NCBI GenBank assembly: GCA_963855995.1 | Contig: OY979717.1 | Location: forward strand, 18,761,906 to 18,825,905 | Direction of reading: 5' to 3' | Source of the DNA: Muricea muricata | Taxonomy: Eukaryota > Cnidaria > Anthozoa > Malacalcyonacea > Plexauridae | Length of the DNA: 64,000 nt | Shown: in pieces, positions 43,168 through 55,441 of the stretch | How positions within the stretch are numbered: the first letter of the stretch is position 1 | Layout: each line of letters starts with the position of its first letter | Program-made: the position numbers and the translations under genes | Notes under the pieces: generated by a model | What the model was told of the DNA's origin: nothing | Seen by the model: only the letters and a program-made list of their open reading frames with translations | Databases searched by the model: none

Positions 43168-44705
43168 CTATGTGACGTTACTACGAAATCTATGATCGTT
43201 CTCCTAATTTCGAGAATATTATTCATATAAATAAACGTTGCGGCCTTAAAAATAAAAAATCGCGTTATGTCGACCCACAGTAGAGTGGTTCGAACCTTTC
43301 ATTAAGGAATTGCACGATACTTTTCCGCTCCAGACACGCCAATACTCGCAACGGCTTAGTCGTCTCTACTACAACTCCAGCAATATCATTACTTCGTTCA
43401 TTTATCCTCTACATAAAACGAGGATGAATGTCAACAAAACAACAAATCACATAGACAGCGTTGTAGCTACTTTTTTGCGACATGAAAACGATAATAATTA
43501 CTAAGGTATTTATTGGCGAGTCACGATTGCATTGTTAAGGATGTTTTCCACTCATCACAAATACCAATTCGCTAGCTTGCTGCGAGCGATTTTATGCAGT
43601 CACAATGCTTGACAGTTTGTTTTCACTAGATACAAGTACTCGCAGCGAGCTTGCGAGTTGATTTTGCCTTTAGTTCGAATTTACAAGCAATACTGCTTGG
43701 AAATCATAACTGTGCCTTCCGACAAGTGGCTTCGTTATTGACTAGCTCACAATGCAAACAATTTCGTATAAACATATGCATCGATCTCAGTTTAAGCGTA
43801 TACACTACCGTCTGGTAGTGAGCTGAAATCAATCCTACCGAACACGTTATACTATTATTATACAGTAGACTTAATATATCTCTTTGTCAGTAAATAATGT
43901 GGAGTCAAAACTTGGCTTTTAATGCTATAAACCTTTGCGAGATACCTGCAGTCAATTTCTCGATTAGTTTCCGTTTATTGAAGAGTTATGTACATTCCAA
44001 GAGATATCTACATTCAACCTTTCACCAGGCATATGCATGTAGTCAACTGCATGTCAAACCATTTAAATTTGCAATTATAACGTATTCACCGTTGGTATAT
44101 CTATTAAGTACTAATATTACAGTAAACTTAACGAAAAACTTACTTTCAACATCATTCTTGCTATTTTCCTGCGTCTTGCTGGGCGTTTTAAAACTCAACA
44201 CATTTAAAAACAACAGCTACAACACGCATGAGTTCACCATTAAATTTAATTTAGCAAATTCAAATTGAAAGTCGGTCTTTCATTTTCGTTTTCCGGTTCT
44301 TTGTAATTCAAAGTCAACTGCGCAGTATGTCCACTTTACCATGTTAGACAGGATTTTTTATCTCCATATTCATGGTCTAGATCTATTTTAAAGCTAAAAA
44401 AAGATTGTTTCAAAGCTGATCTTGTTGATATCAATTTCATTTAATCTAGACTATTTACAATCTAGGCTAATTGGAATATGATTCTAGGAAGCTGAAGTCA
44501 GGGATAGGGATTTCGGAATACACCTTTTTTGTTGAATTTATGAATAAAACGGAACAAAAACAGCAGAAATGATATAATAATATTTAATAACGAAAAGCGC
44601 ACTTGCAAAAATCGTAACAAGAACGTTTGTGAGCGCCTGCGATATAGCGGTGCTCCCGCACCGTATAATAATAAACTAATTAGTGTAATAATGTTTGAGT
44701 GTTCA
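43168..44705. other. No gene seen
   Basis: AT-rich DNA upstream (minus strand) of the 760-residue gene; may contain its first exon or promoter. The 123-codon ORF 43897-44268 has no recognisable features. Confidence 0.35.
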
Positions 44706-44887
44706 TGAAGATTACCGACATTTTTGCCTTTCGTTAACGGAAGAGAAACTAACGCACTACGTATTTTTTCCATTTCCTGAAAATGCGTCGTTCGTTGCTG
44801 GAATTTTTTAATATAAAATGTTAGTTCCTCTTCCGAAAGGCAATCAGCGGTTTTGACCTTCCCATGACTTAAAGATATTTGTGTTGC
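44706..44887 (-). CDS. Possible internal exon, unknown protein
   Basis: An acceptor-like CTCTGGACTTTCTAG is followed in one frame by ATQISLSHGKVKTADCL, SEEELTFYIKKFQQRTTH and FQEMEKIRSALVSLPL. A GTAATC donor-like site follows KGKNV near 44706. The frame stays open to about 44498 but becomes hydrophobic and repeat-like. The amphipathic, exon-like composition and splice signals support an exon, but no partners or family were found. Confidence 0.3.
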
Positions 44888-45036
44888 CTAGAAAGTCCAG
44901 AGAGCGGAAATTTGTTTATACAAACATCATCATCAACATGATATATATATATGTTTAAAAACACAACCTTTCTAATAACCAAACGTATACATGAATTCAT
45001 AATCTGACAAAAAATTCTTCTTTTGGCGGCGCTAAG

Positions 45037-45740
45037 ATGGCCGCCACGTACAATTTCTCTCTTGTTAAGGGTATACTTTTCTGGATTTTTGTAAGTGATT
45101 TACAATATAATCATAAAAACTTTGCACCAAGGACCACTTATGCGGGCTCGAGGAAGCTTAATGCTTGTGAGATAATGTTTACAGAAGAGAATCTAAATCG
45201 GGTAATATTACAGTCTCGTGTTCGATGGAAAAGGAACGAAAAGCGATTACAAAATGGACCAAACATGGCTATACGGCTCTAGCATCACCAGACGATAGAA
45301 CCTACAATACTATCGTAATATGTATGGACTTGGAGAGAAACCATGGCCCTACAGAAGACGAGAACGACACCAAAGTAACAGCATATATCGACCATAGGAC
45401 GCCGTACAGCAGGATCATATTGAATCACTCTCCGGAAGAAAGCAACCAAATCAAAAGCACAGAGGGAATCGTGCTGGAAGACATCAAAATCAAAAAGGCA
45501 AGGAAATGAAAGATATCCAAAATATCCAAGTCATTATTGGTCATAGACGAATCAATACGAAAAAACAAATGCAAATTAAATTTAGTATGCTTGCCCAAAA
45601 GGGACAAAAGCATGATGCACATTAATCGACGTCGAAATTATAGAAATCAAGGTCGAAATGCTAAAATCGAAGTAGAAACACTAAAATCGAAGTCAAATAT
45701 ATTTATAAAAATGGAAGTCGAAATATTTAAATGTCAATGA
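45037..45740 (+). pseudogene. Relic LINE-like 5' ORF with degenerate 2A motif
   Basis: Frame 45225-45509 contains CMDLERNHGPTEDEND, which resembles a 2A ribosome-skipping motif (D-[VI]-E-x-N-P-G-P) with His in place of the first Pro. Such motifs open the ORFs of some CR1/L2-type LINEs. A downstream block (YIDHRTPYSR, then in another frame LRRKATKSK) has the flavour of the pre-endonuclease part of those elements. Frameshifts and stops follow. The link is inferred; no endonuclease or reverse transcriptase domain is seen. Confidence 0.35.
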
Positions 45741-45744
45741 TCTG

Positions 45745-47165
45745 TAGTGTTTAAGTGAGAGAATATACTAGACACTGGACTGGATGACGGTTTTCCTGTT
45801 ATAGGAGTGATTCCTAAGTGTTTCGATATTCTGGTGTGTAAATGGTGCGTGGTTTGACCCACATACATGTCTCAGAAACTTAGAGACTTTATCCTTAAAA
45901 GGAAAGAAAGAAGAGATGCGTGTAGAGGAGCAAAAAACAAATCGAATGTTAAGATGGGGATAAGGCGATAAGCGGCATTGCAAGGTCAAGTGATTTGTGT
46001 GCGAATTTGAAGAAAGTGTGAGCCAGTGAAAGGCAGAAATAGATAATTTCCTTAGAGACCGTGAGAATAGTAGGTTTGGGTTCAAAAATATTGTTGAGGA
46101 AACGACGAACAAGATGGTCAAACATATGGGAAGGGAAACCATTCAAGTTAAACAGTTTTCCAACAACTTCAAGCTGAATATGAAAGTTTTCATAGCTGGA
46201 ACAGATGTTGGAAATTCGATGAAGTAAGCAGGAGACTAAGGAATAAAGCTGTGGAAGTTAGTAAAGAAACCGGCGAAAGTGGCTTACGGTAAACAGAGGT
46301 TGAGCGAGCTATCTCAACGTCGAGAAAAAGCTCTCCGTCTTTATCCAGTTCGGACGTAAAAGAAATGTTAGGGTGTTGGTGGTTAAGATAGTCGATGAAA
46401 AGAGGTACATGGTCCAAGGATCTGAAAAGAAGGAAGCAGTCATCGACGTAACGTCGATACGAAAGAGGTTTGAAAAGAGAAGGACAGTTGCAGAACCATG
46501 ATTTTTCAATTGGTAGAAGGACATGAAGATATTGGCAAAGAGGGGGCCTAGAGGACTACCCATAGCCACGCCATCAGTCTGTTGATAAATCCAACCGTTA
46601 AAGGTAAAGTGACAGTTTTTAACAGAAAAAGATAGAAGTTTAATAAACTGTGGGCAATTAAAGCCTATATTAATTAGATTAAAGCTATATTATACGAATA
46701 GTGGTTGATGGAGGATAGAATAGGTCTCATGGAACAGAGGATTTGTTGAATTTTGGGAAGTCCATATCGTGTGCCTATACGTGTACCAGTGGGATACAGT
46801 TCCTTGTAGGTTTTTCGTTGATGCAATTGTCGGCTTTGTTAATAGCGTTTTAATTTGATTCTCACGTTTGAGAGTGAGCTTGATTGCATCGTCACTCAAA
46901 AGTTCAAATTTTAAAGTATCCGACAGTATTGCATCCATCTTTTTACTGTAGTCATACTTATTAAGAATGACTACGCCGTTGCCCTTGTCTGGTTTCAGTT
47001 TCATGATGACAATGCTGCTGTCGAGGTCTTTGAGAGTGTTCAGTTCTTCCTGTGTGTATAAGGCGTCAGGTCGATTGTTGCTCTAGAAGCCAGAGTATGC
47101 TATATCTTTCAGTTTAACTTTAAACGAGTCCGGGAAGATAGATAAAATCCAATTTTGATCCGGGA
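45745..47165 (-). pseudogene. Penelope-like retroelement copy, minus orientation
   Basis: On minus from about 47165: KPDKGNGVVILNKYDYSKKM (46690-47004), a deletion, then a palm region with DGVAMGSPLGPLFANIFM (46309-46569), RRYVDD-type coding in another frame, and a thumb-like NGFPSHMFDHLVRRFLNN (45949-46146). It is nearly collinear with the plus copy at 47190-49550 but has internal deletions, and truncates near 45745 inside the endonuclease part. Multiple frameshifts. Confidence 0.8.
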
Positions 47166-47189
47166 AGATGGATAAAATCCATTATTTTT

Positions 47190-49550
47190 CAAAATGGATT
47201 TTATCCATCTTAAAAATATTTTCGATCGTGAAAATTTAAAAAAAAACTTAGCATCAGCGCGTTCAAGATCGCAAGATTTTTCGTCCTTGCTCGAGACTGA
47301 AAAACTCAAACTCAGTCAACCCAGACGACGTGGTTTTAAATTTCTCGGATCGTCTCATCTCGGACAAAGAAAAGAAAATCTTTTCGAAAGGTCTTAACTT
47401 TGCTATTCTGCCAACCAAATTGAATTTCTATAGTTTCCTTACGACATTTGAGAAGTTTGATAATAAACTCAAGCAAGAACCAGTCAACATTCACTCTGGT
47501 TTCTTCCCGGATTCGATTAAAGTTAAACTGAAAGATATAGCATACTCTGGCTTCCGGAGCTACAATCGACCTGACGCCTTATACACACAGGAAGACTTGA
47601 ATACTATCAAAAACCTCGACAGCAGCATTGTCATCATGAAGCCCAACAAGGGCAACGGCGTAATCATTCTTAATAAGTATGACTACAATAAAAAGATGAA
47701 TGCAATGCTGTCGGATACTTTAAAATTTGAACTTTTGAATGACGATGCAATCAAGCTCACTCTCAAACGTGAGAATCAAATTAAGACGCTAGCTGTTAAC
47801 AAAACTCAATTAGATTAACGAAAAAACCTACAAGAAACTGTTTGTAACCCACTGGTACACGTATATAGGCACACTATATGGGCTCCCCAAAATTCAACAA
47901 ATCTTCTGTTCCTTTAAAACCTATTCTATCCTCCATCAACCACTATTCGTATAATAGAGCTAAATTTTTCATTCCTTTCCTCACTCCAATTTCTACCACC
48001 TCTCTCGTCATCAAGGATTCTTTTTTGTTCAAGAACTCTTGAACAGTGACATAAATTCAGCTAGTATAGTAATGGCCAGCTTTGATGTTACCTCATTGTT
48101 CACCAAAATTCCTACTGAAGAAACAATTGAGATCATCTCAAATCACATCTTTGCCAACTGCATGTATTTCGAAAGCTTTATTCGCCCACAGTTTATTAAA
48201 CTTCTGTCTCTTTCTGTTAAAAACTGTCACTTAATTTACCTTTAACGGTCAGATTTATCAACAGATTGATGACGTGGATATGAGTACTCCTCTAGGCTTT
48301 CTCTTTGCTAATATCTTCGTGACCTTCCACGAACTGAAAAATCATGGTTTTACAACTATCCTTCTCTTTTCAAACCTCTTTTGTATCGACGTTACGTCGA
48401 TGACTGCTTTCTTCTTTTCAGATCCTTGGAACATTTACCTCTTTTCCTCGACTATCTTAACCGTCAACACCCTAACATTTTTTTTACGTCCGAACTGGAA
48501 AAAGACGGAGAGCTTCCTTTTCTCGACGTTGAGATAACTCGCTCAACCTCTGTTTACCGTAAACCCACTTTCACCGGTCTCTTTACTAACTTCCACAGCC
48601 TTATTCCTTTTGCTTACAAACGTTTTCTAGTCTCCGGCTTACTTCATCGAATTTCCAACATCTGTTCCAGCTATAAAAACTTTCATATTCAGCTTAAAGC
48701 TGTTAGGAAACTGCTTAACTTGAATGGTTTCCCTTCCCATATGTTTGACCATCTTGTTCGTCGTTTCCTCAACAATATTTTCGAACCCAAACCTACTATT
48801 CTCAGGGTCCCTAAAAAAATTATCTATTTCTGCCTTCCTTTCACTGGCTCACACTTTCTTCAAATTCGCACACAAATCACTTGACCTTGCAATGCCGCTT
48901 ATCCCCATCTTAACATTCGATTTGTTTTTCGCTCCTCTACACGCATCTCTTCTTTCTTTCCTTTTAAGGATAAAGTCTCTAAGTTTCTGAGATCTGGTGT
49001 TGTATACCTGTTTAAGTGCCGATGCTGTTCCGCGTCGTATGTGGATCAAACCACGCGCCATTTACACACCATGCAGAATATCGGACACTTAGGAATCACT
49101 CCTATAACAGGAAAACCGTCATCCAGTCCAGTTATGTCTAGTATATTCTCTCATTTAAACACTACAGGTTACTCTGCCAACTTTGACGACTTCAAAATTC
49201 TCTCTTCTTGCTCTGACTCTTGTGAATTAATGATTCACGAAAGCCTCCTCACATCTAAACTCAAACCCTCTCTTAAAGTTCAGGGCAGCTCTATTCCACT
49301 TAACCTTCTTTAATATATTACTTGTTGTTTTGTGTCTCTTATGCGCCTTTTGCCTGTATCGTCCTGTCATGTACTATCCTACACCTCCCTATTCTTCACC
49401 TTCCTTACTACCATGTAGCATAACACCTTGTAAATATATAATAATTAGCACATATATATTCAAATCTCATGTAATTCTATACTGTCTATTTAGTCTGAAG
49501 ATGTCTTAAGATAAAGACGAAACGTTACTAATAAAATTTATTATTTTAAA
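47190..49550 (+). pseudogene. Penelope-like retroelement copy, plus orientation
   Basis: Segments in order: 47330-47818 (SSIVIMKPNKGNGVIILNKY); 48039-48245 (MASFDVTSLFTKIPTEE, reverse-transcriptase motif A); 48274-48330 (STPLGFLFANIF, motif B with a degenerate MGSP); 48381-48884 (MYRRYVDDCFLL, the YVDD catalytic motif C, then LPFLDVEITRS and YRKPTFTG); and 49000-49313 (GVVYLFKC, then SYVDQTTRHLHT, a GIY-YIG-type nuclease whose YVG has become YVD). The reading ends in IPLNLL at 49313. The element is broken by frameshifts and a deletion near 47820-48040. It lies head to head with the minus copy across about 47165-47190. Confidence 0.85.
49495..49527 (+). ncRNA. Hammerhead-like core at the Penelope 3' end
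   Basis: CTGAAGA, a short stem GTCTT / AAGAC, then GAAAC resembles the CUGANGA - stem II - GAAA core of hammerhead ribozymes, which are known in Penelope-like elements. One unpaired T precedes stem II, and no clear cleavage-site strand was found downstream, so it may be inactive or a chance match. Confidence 0.3.
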
Positions 49551-50272
49551 TCTTACTGTCTCATGGCTTTATTAAAAATAATATGTTGGGATCTTATATC
49601 TATTATAAGAATTCGGTTTCTGCCCTGGCAAATCTCTAGCTACAAGGTTAGAAACTGATTTAGCATCTCTAAGCGAAGCAATATTATGTCAATCTAAATT
49701 ATTTGCAAAGTCGACAAGTTATTTTGAAGAGACTGGGATCCTAATTTGTTTAAATGTAAACCTGTCTTGTTCAAGTGATTAATTTTAATATTTGCATTTC
49801 TTAAAAAAGGAATCTTGTTAAACTGACAATTAAGTGACAATAGTTATCTAAAATTAGGTTACCTTGCTTGACTTCTGTAGCTAATATTGGGCAATCATTC
49901 CGTTCAAGCAATGCTGATATACCCACTGTAGTCTTGGGGGAGTCCTCTTTATCTGAGTGGTCACATTAACAATTGATTCGGCAATATAAATTCGGTTCAC
50001 AGTTTTTTAAATATTTGTGCCAACATGAAGAATAAGTTTATCAGGTGACTTACGAGTAATAGGTTTAATGAAATCTTCCATATCCTCAACGGTTGCACCT
50101 GGGAATAGTTTCACAACGTACGTAGTAATTATCAGCATCATCTTTGCCCATATACGCTCCAACCATGTTCTTTACTAACAAATCACCGCAATAACTACGA
50201 CATCTTTCATTTTGTTCTTGTTTGGAGACTTATTTTCAGCTGTGTTGCTGGGTATTGCTTTACTACCAGCTC
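49551..50272. other. No gene seen
   Basis: AT-rich. Nothing recognised. Confidence 0.4.
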
Positions 50273-50528
50273 TGTTAGGCTGAGCTGACAAAGGTTCCCG
50301 GGGTGACGAGGTGTTACGGGGTAATGAGGCGTCACGTAAAGCATGACTAGCTGGCGAATTGTCTTTGTTAGGGTGAGCTACAAAGATTCCCGTGACAACA
50401 AGGCGTGACGAGGTAATGAGTATCCCGAGGTAATGGAGTATCCCGAGGTAATGAGGCGTCACGAGGTAATGGAGTATCCCGAGGTAATGAGGCGTCACGA
50501 GGAGCATACTAGCTGGCGAATTGTCTGA
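50273..50528. repeat. Nested minisatellite, 18-bp units in ~100-bp duplication
   Basis: Two long units begin GTTAGG(C/G)TGAGCT and end CTAGCTGGCGAATTGTCT. Inside the second, an 18-bp unit (GAGGTAATGGAGTATCCC or GAGGTAATGAGGCGTCAC) alternates about five times (50408-50503). The 145-codon minus-strand ORF across it is a by-product of the repeat. Confidence 0.85.
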
Positions 50529-50612
50529 TGTTACTTCATTTTCTTGTCCCTTGCCCTTTTTCTTTATCTTTCTCTTATTTTCCTTGTATATTTTAGTAGC
50601 GGAGTGTGACAC

Positions 50613-51059
50613 TGCGTTAGAAGAATTTAGACAGTTTTCGTCTTTACCCTAGCTTGCGTTAAAATCCAAAAGTTGTTCACTTAGCATTTCAACTATCTTA
50701 ATTAATTAATGACGAATTATCTCTTTGTAGGTTAGTGATCGAATTTGAATTTGCCAATGCTTCCCTTTCGAGGAAAACACTTTTATTCTTGAGAGCCGGC
50801 TAACAAAAAGTGACATAACGCACTCTTCCCACAATGCTTGCCTGTTACATATATTTGCTGCAATCGCCGTTCTTCATGTTCTTGATCGGCATCTTGATTT
50901 GTGTGATTTTTGTTTGTCAGGATGATTTTGAGCACGCGTATGTATGTGCTGCAGTTTCAGTATAGCCATATACGAACTGCGTAACACATGGCCACTTCCA
51001 GTATTTACTCGCAGCATTTTACCTACAATTTGTAATTCTAGTTATTTTTCATATTAGCT
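50613..51059. other. No gene seen
   Basis: AT-rich spacer between the minisatellite and the A-rich array. Nothing recognised. Confidence 0.35.
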
Positions 51060-52462
51060 AAAATATTCACAAAAAAAAATGACTAAAAAAATTTAGCAAA
51101 AAAAGTTGACAAAAATTTTTTGAAAAAAAAATTGACAAAAAATTTGATCAAACATTTGGGAAGATTTTGACAAAAAAATTTCAAAAAAATTTGAAAAAAT
51201 GTTGACAAAAAATTTTGACAAAACAATTTGACCAAGAAATTTGGGAAAAAATATTCACAAAAAAAATTGACTAAAAAAATTTTGACAAAAAAATGTTGGC
51301 AAAAAAATTTGACAAAAGGATTTTGAAAAAACAATTTGAAAATAAAATTTGGAAAAAATTTTGACAAAAAAATTTCACCAAAATTTTGAAAAAAAATTTT
51401 CACCAAAATTTTGGCACAAAAATTTGACAAAAAAATTTGACAAAAAAATTTTCAAAAAAATTTTGAATAAAAATTTTTGACATAAAATTATGACAAAAAA
51501 ATTAAAAAAAAAATGGAAAAAAATTTAGAAAAAAAAAATTGACAAAAAGTTTTGACAAAAAAATTTGCAAAAAAAATTTTGAAAAAAAAATTGGAAAAAA
51601 TTTTAACACAAAGATTTGACAAAAAAATTTGGAAAGAATTTTGACAAAAATTTTGAAAAAGAAGTTATGACAAAATAGTTTTCACCAAAATTTTGAGAAA
51701 AAAATTAAAAAATTCAAAAAAAAATTGGAAAAAACATTTTGACAAAAAAAATTGGCCAAAAAAAACTTGGAAAAAAAATTTTGAGAGAAAATTTTTGACA
51801 AAAAAAAGTTTGACAAAAATTTTCACCAAAATTTTCACCAAAATTTTTTGGGGGTTTACAAAAAAATTCAGAAAAAGGAATTGAAACAAATTAGGACAAA
51901 AAATTTTTACAAAAAAATTTGACAAAAAAAATTTGGAAAAAAAATTGACATAAAAATTTGACAAAAAAATTTTCAAAAAAAATTTTGAATAAAAATTTTG
52001 ACAAAAAGTTTTGACAAAAAAATTTGCCAAAAAAAATTTGAAAAAAAAATTGAAAAAAATGTTGACAAACAAATTTTGACAAAACAATTTGAAAAAAAAA
52101 TTGGAAAAATTTTTGACACAAAGATATTTGACAAAAAAATTTGGGAACAAATTTTGACAAAAATTTTGAAAAAGAAATTTTGACAAAAAAGTTTTCACCA
52201 AAATTTTGAGAAAAAAATTAAGAAATTCAAAAAAAAATTGGAAAAAACATTTTGACAAAAAATTTTGACAAAAAAAATTTGCCAAAAATAAATTTGGAAA
52301 AAAATTTTGAGAGAAATTTTTTGACAAAAAAAAGTTTGACAAAAATTTTCACCAAAATTTTGACCAAAAAGTTTACAAAAAAATTCAGAGAAAAGAATTG
52401 AAACAAATTAGGACAAAAAAATTTGACAAAAAAATTCTTACAAAAAATTTGGAGAAAAATTT
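51060..52462. repeat. 1.4-kb A-rich satellite with higher-order repeats
   Basis: An irregular array of 11-16-bp units of the type TTTGACAAAAAAA, with variants TTTTCACCAAAA and TTTGGAAAAAA. A higher-order period of about 513 bp is visible: the AGTTTTCACC, GAGAGAAA and GAATTGAAACAAATTAGGAC landmarks at about 51680-51900 recur at about 52190-52415. Long Phe/Lys/Asn-rich frames on both strands are artefacts of composition. Confidence 0.9.
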
Positions 52463-55441
52463 TTATAGGCATAAAAGTTCCTTATTTCTAGGGCATATTC
52501 ATTAAATGTTTAACTGCTGTCATGTAAGTATTTTATGTAAATCCATTGTATTTTTACTTAAAGATGGATATTTAAAAATAATAATTTGAATTGTGCATTT
52601 GCAAAAGATTATAATCTTATAGGTCACAGTCAGGGACCGCGGAGCAATTTTTGGATTGAGGGGGCCAAATGCTTAGCTTCCCACGGGCGGGGAGGGGGCT
52701 GGGGTAACAATCGAGTCCCCATTTATGCTTCGTTTTTTTCAACTTTTTTCCGGGTTTTTTTTTTAATTTTTTAAGTTTTTTTCTTAAACTATCTTGCGGT
52801 TGCGACATGTTCATGTTTATTGTTGGGGTTTTTTCGTTCCGTTTATTGGTAAATATTGGAAAAAAATATATGTATGTTATTTCGACGCCAATCCTTTTGC
52901 CTCCTTTTGCTGGATGTCAGAGTAAGTTTTCCCAAAATCACAGCTAAAATGTTAATGAGGTGCTCTTGACCTCAGCTGTAACGCTACTCATTGGAAAAAC
53001 GTCAAGTAGCACTGGTTATAATTAACTACCATTCAATCAATCACAGGAAAATTATTGGGGGGGGGGGGGGGGCAAGGCCACAGTTTCGCTACTTTTTGAG
53101 CAAAGTAAGTTGGAAGGCCTTTGAACTTCACATTTTCGCCATATTATGCAATTAGTTTTTCAATAATATGCATTTTTCTTCCATTTTCAAAATCCTAACA
53201 GCGCAATATCATTACTTTACAATTTCGTACCCAGGCTCTCTTCTGTACGGTCATCGCTGGAGTCTTCCTCCAGGGTCTTTTCGACCCTTGTGAATGCTGC
53301 TCACGTGGCTCAGAGCCAGCTTGTGAGGGATGGTGGGTAGTCGTTAAGCCATGTAATTTTAGTCTTGCAGTTGATGAAAAGTGTAACACGATTTATATTT
53401 ACCCAAATAATTACGAATCCTCTTCTAACTAGTAATGGACATTAGAATAGCTCCCAAAATCGGGGAGCTACGTAACCATCATGCACCAGTGTCTCTTCCT
53501 CCAGCGAAGAGCTCAGAGAATAGAGTCTGGGTACCAGGTTTTAAAAGAAATTATCAGCCATTGGCTTATTAATGTTATTCAAATCAAAGTTCAGTTGACG
53601 AAAATATGGTTCTATTCTGCATTATCTCAATATCTCGCGTTCTGCATTACTGAATTTCATCAATTCGTTTAAAATCCTGACAAATTATTATAGTCTGATT
53701 ACGAATTTGTACTGCTACTTAGTGTATATTACCAGTAGTTCAAATTCCCCCCCCCCCCAAATGCCAATACCAAAATAAAAACATTTAAGCAACATGAGAC
53801 TATTTCACAAACAAATTATTTATTCATGAACAAGCTAAGACTTAAACTACTTAAAACTATATTGTTCAAAAAATACATACATAATACAAGTATAGCAAAG
53901 CTATATACATAATTAGTTTCAAAATGGCTCCGATTTTTTAAGAGACCCTGTACGTAATAGTTATGTTCGTTCTGGGCCAAAAATAATTATAATTTGAATA
54001 CCATGGCCCGCTCTTATTTGTAACACTGTTCTATACATTTCGAATCGTCAAAGTGTTTAAAATTTAATCAACTTGATCAATAGCTAGAATTCCCATCTAA
54101 TTACCGGTTTATGAACCAAAATTTTATAATACATTCAGGTAGGCACTTTGACTAATCTTGTTAAGACTACATTTTCCTCATTCCATAAAAAATAGCATAG
54201 TTGATACACGGAGATGGTTAGGAAAGCCGACAAACTTCAAAGAAGAAAAGCAACAAACAAACATGGAGGTTGAACATGTTTTTCACCCTGCACAATTTTT
54301 TTGTAAGTAAGAAATAACGTTTCAGCAATAAGCCAGAAATATTCCACATTAAAAACTGGTAAAAGTATTTCTTTGTTGGTAATATTTGCTGAGAAATATA
54401 GTTCTGGAAAGCAAAACGAACACTTAGTTACCATTCTCTTTAAGCGTGCAATGTAATTTGACATGGGTAGTACAATAGAAGAACTAAAGCTTGTTCAACC
54501 GTGACCCTGCACAAGGTACACAATAACCTAACACAAAAGGCCTCCTGACCATCTCCTTCTATAAACTCTGAAAATAGTTTCTCTCCTTTATCATAAACTA
54601 TATCACAAACATAACTCCTCATGTATCTATGTTCGTGCCTGACCACATGCCCTCTCTCCCTCCTCCACTCAAAGACATTGCAACTCGTTGTCTAAAGCTT
54701 TTTAATCTTCATAATATTGAATTGACAGGGTAGGGGGTGATTGACCTGTGTGTATTAGGCGTAACATTCTCAAGGCTTTTGTCCGAAATTGGAACATTTA
54801 GAAATTCATTATTTACCGATTAGGAACCTCTAGCAAAGCTATATATACATGCAATAGTGTCAAAGACACTAAACCAAAACTTTTATGGTGAACGAAGTAG
54901 GACTAATAGATTAATTCTGCTAAGGAAAAATTAAAATAGTAACAACCGGTCAGCAAAAAACTTGTAGTTGTTATTGGAACGAATTGCCGAATGTCGAACT
55001 TTGTTGTAATTCAACGCTTCAGATTGCTTATTTTGACCCACTGGTCTCTACAGTAGTACGTTCTGACAATGTAAAAAATAATTACCATTACAATTAAACA
55101 AACCAAGGATGGATTAACAGGGGTGCGCTGTGAGTGCTGGGGTTGGGTAGGGGGGTCAGTGTTCTATATTAAATGATAGACTGGAAAATAGTAGAGGCAT
55201 AATGAAGTACACATTATGCCCAGCAGCATATTTTCATTACTGCATTGGTCTTTTAAATAATTCTAAGACGATCTTGCAGGTACAGTATCGTGAATAAATT
55301 ATACCGGCATACTGAAATGCGGATGACACACATGACTCAGACTAACACAAGTGGAAAAAACCTTCCCACCCTGCCCAGTTCACCCCCACCAGATTATGCT
55401 AGATCCATCTCTAAAAACGAATAAATAAATGTAATGTCGTT
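52463..55441. other. No gene seen; homopolymer runs
   Basis: Contains a G-run of about 17 at 53057-53072 and a C-run near 53748. A GC-rich patch at 52633-52710 (CAGGGACCGCGGAGC...) looks like a lone transposon end. No coding frame is convincing. Confidence 0.4.

Noticed and set aside
43280-43300. GGTTCGAACC resembling a tRNA B-box
   Set aside because: No matching A-box, acceptor stem or anticodon arm at the right spacing.
43897-44268. 123-codon plus-strand ORF
   Set aside because: No motif, and the amino-acid usage mirrors base composition (Ser, Leu, Asn, Phe rich).
50175-50612. 145-codon minus-strand ORF with LVTPHYLGILHYLG repeats, and the idea of a CRISPR-like array
   Set aside because: The repeats are contiguous 18-bp minisatellite units without spacers, and the context is a eukaryotic nuclear genome.
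51665-52342. 225-codon minus-strand ORF and similar Phe/Lys/Asn-rich frames in 51083-52472
   Set aside because: They are read through the A-rich satellite; every frame is open because of composition, and the peptides are pure low complexity.
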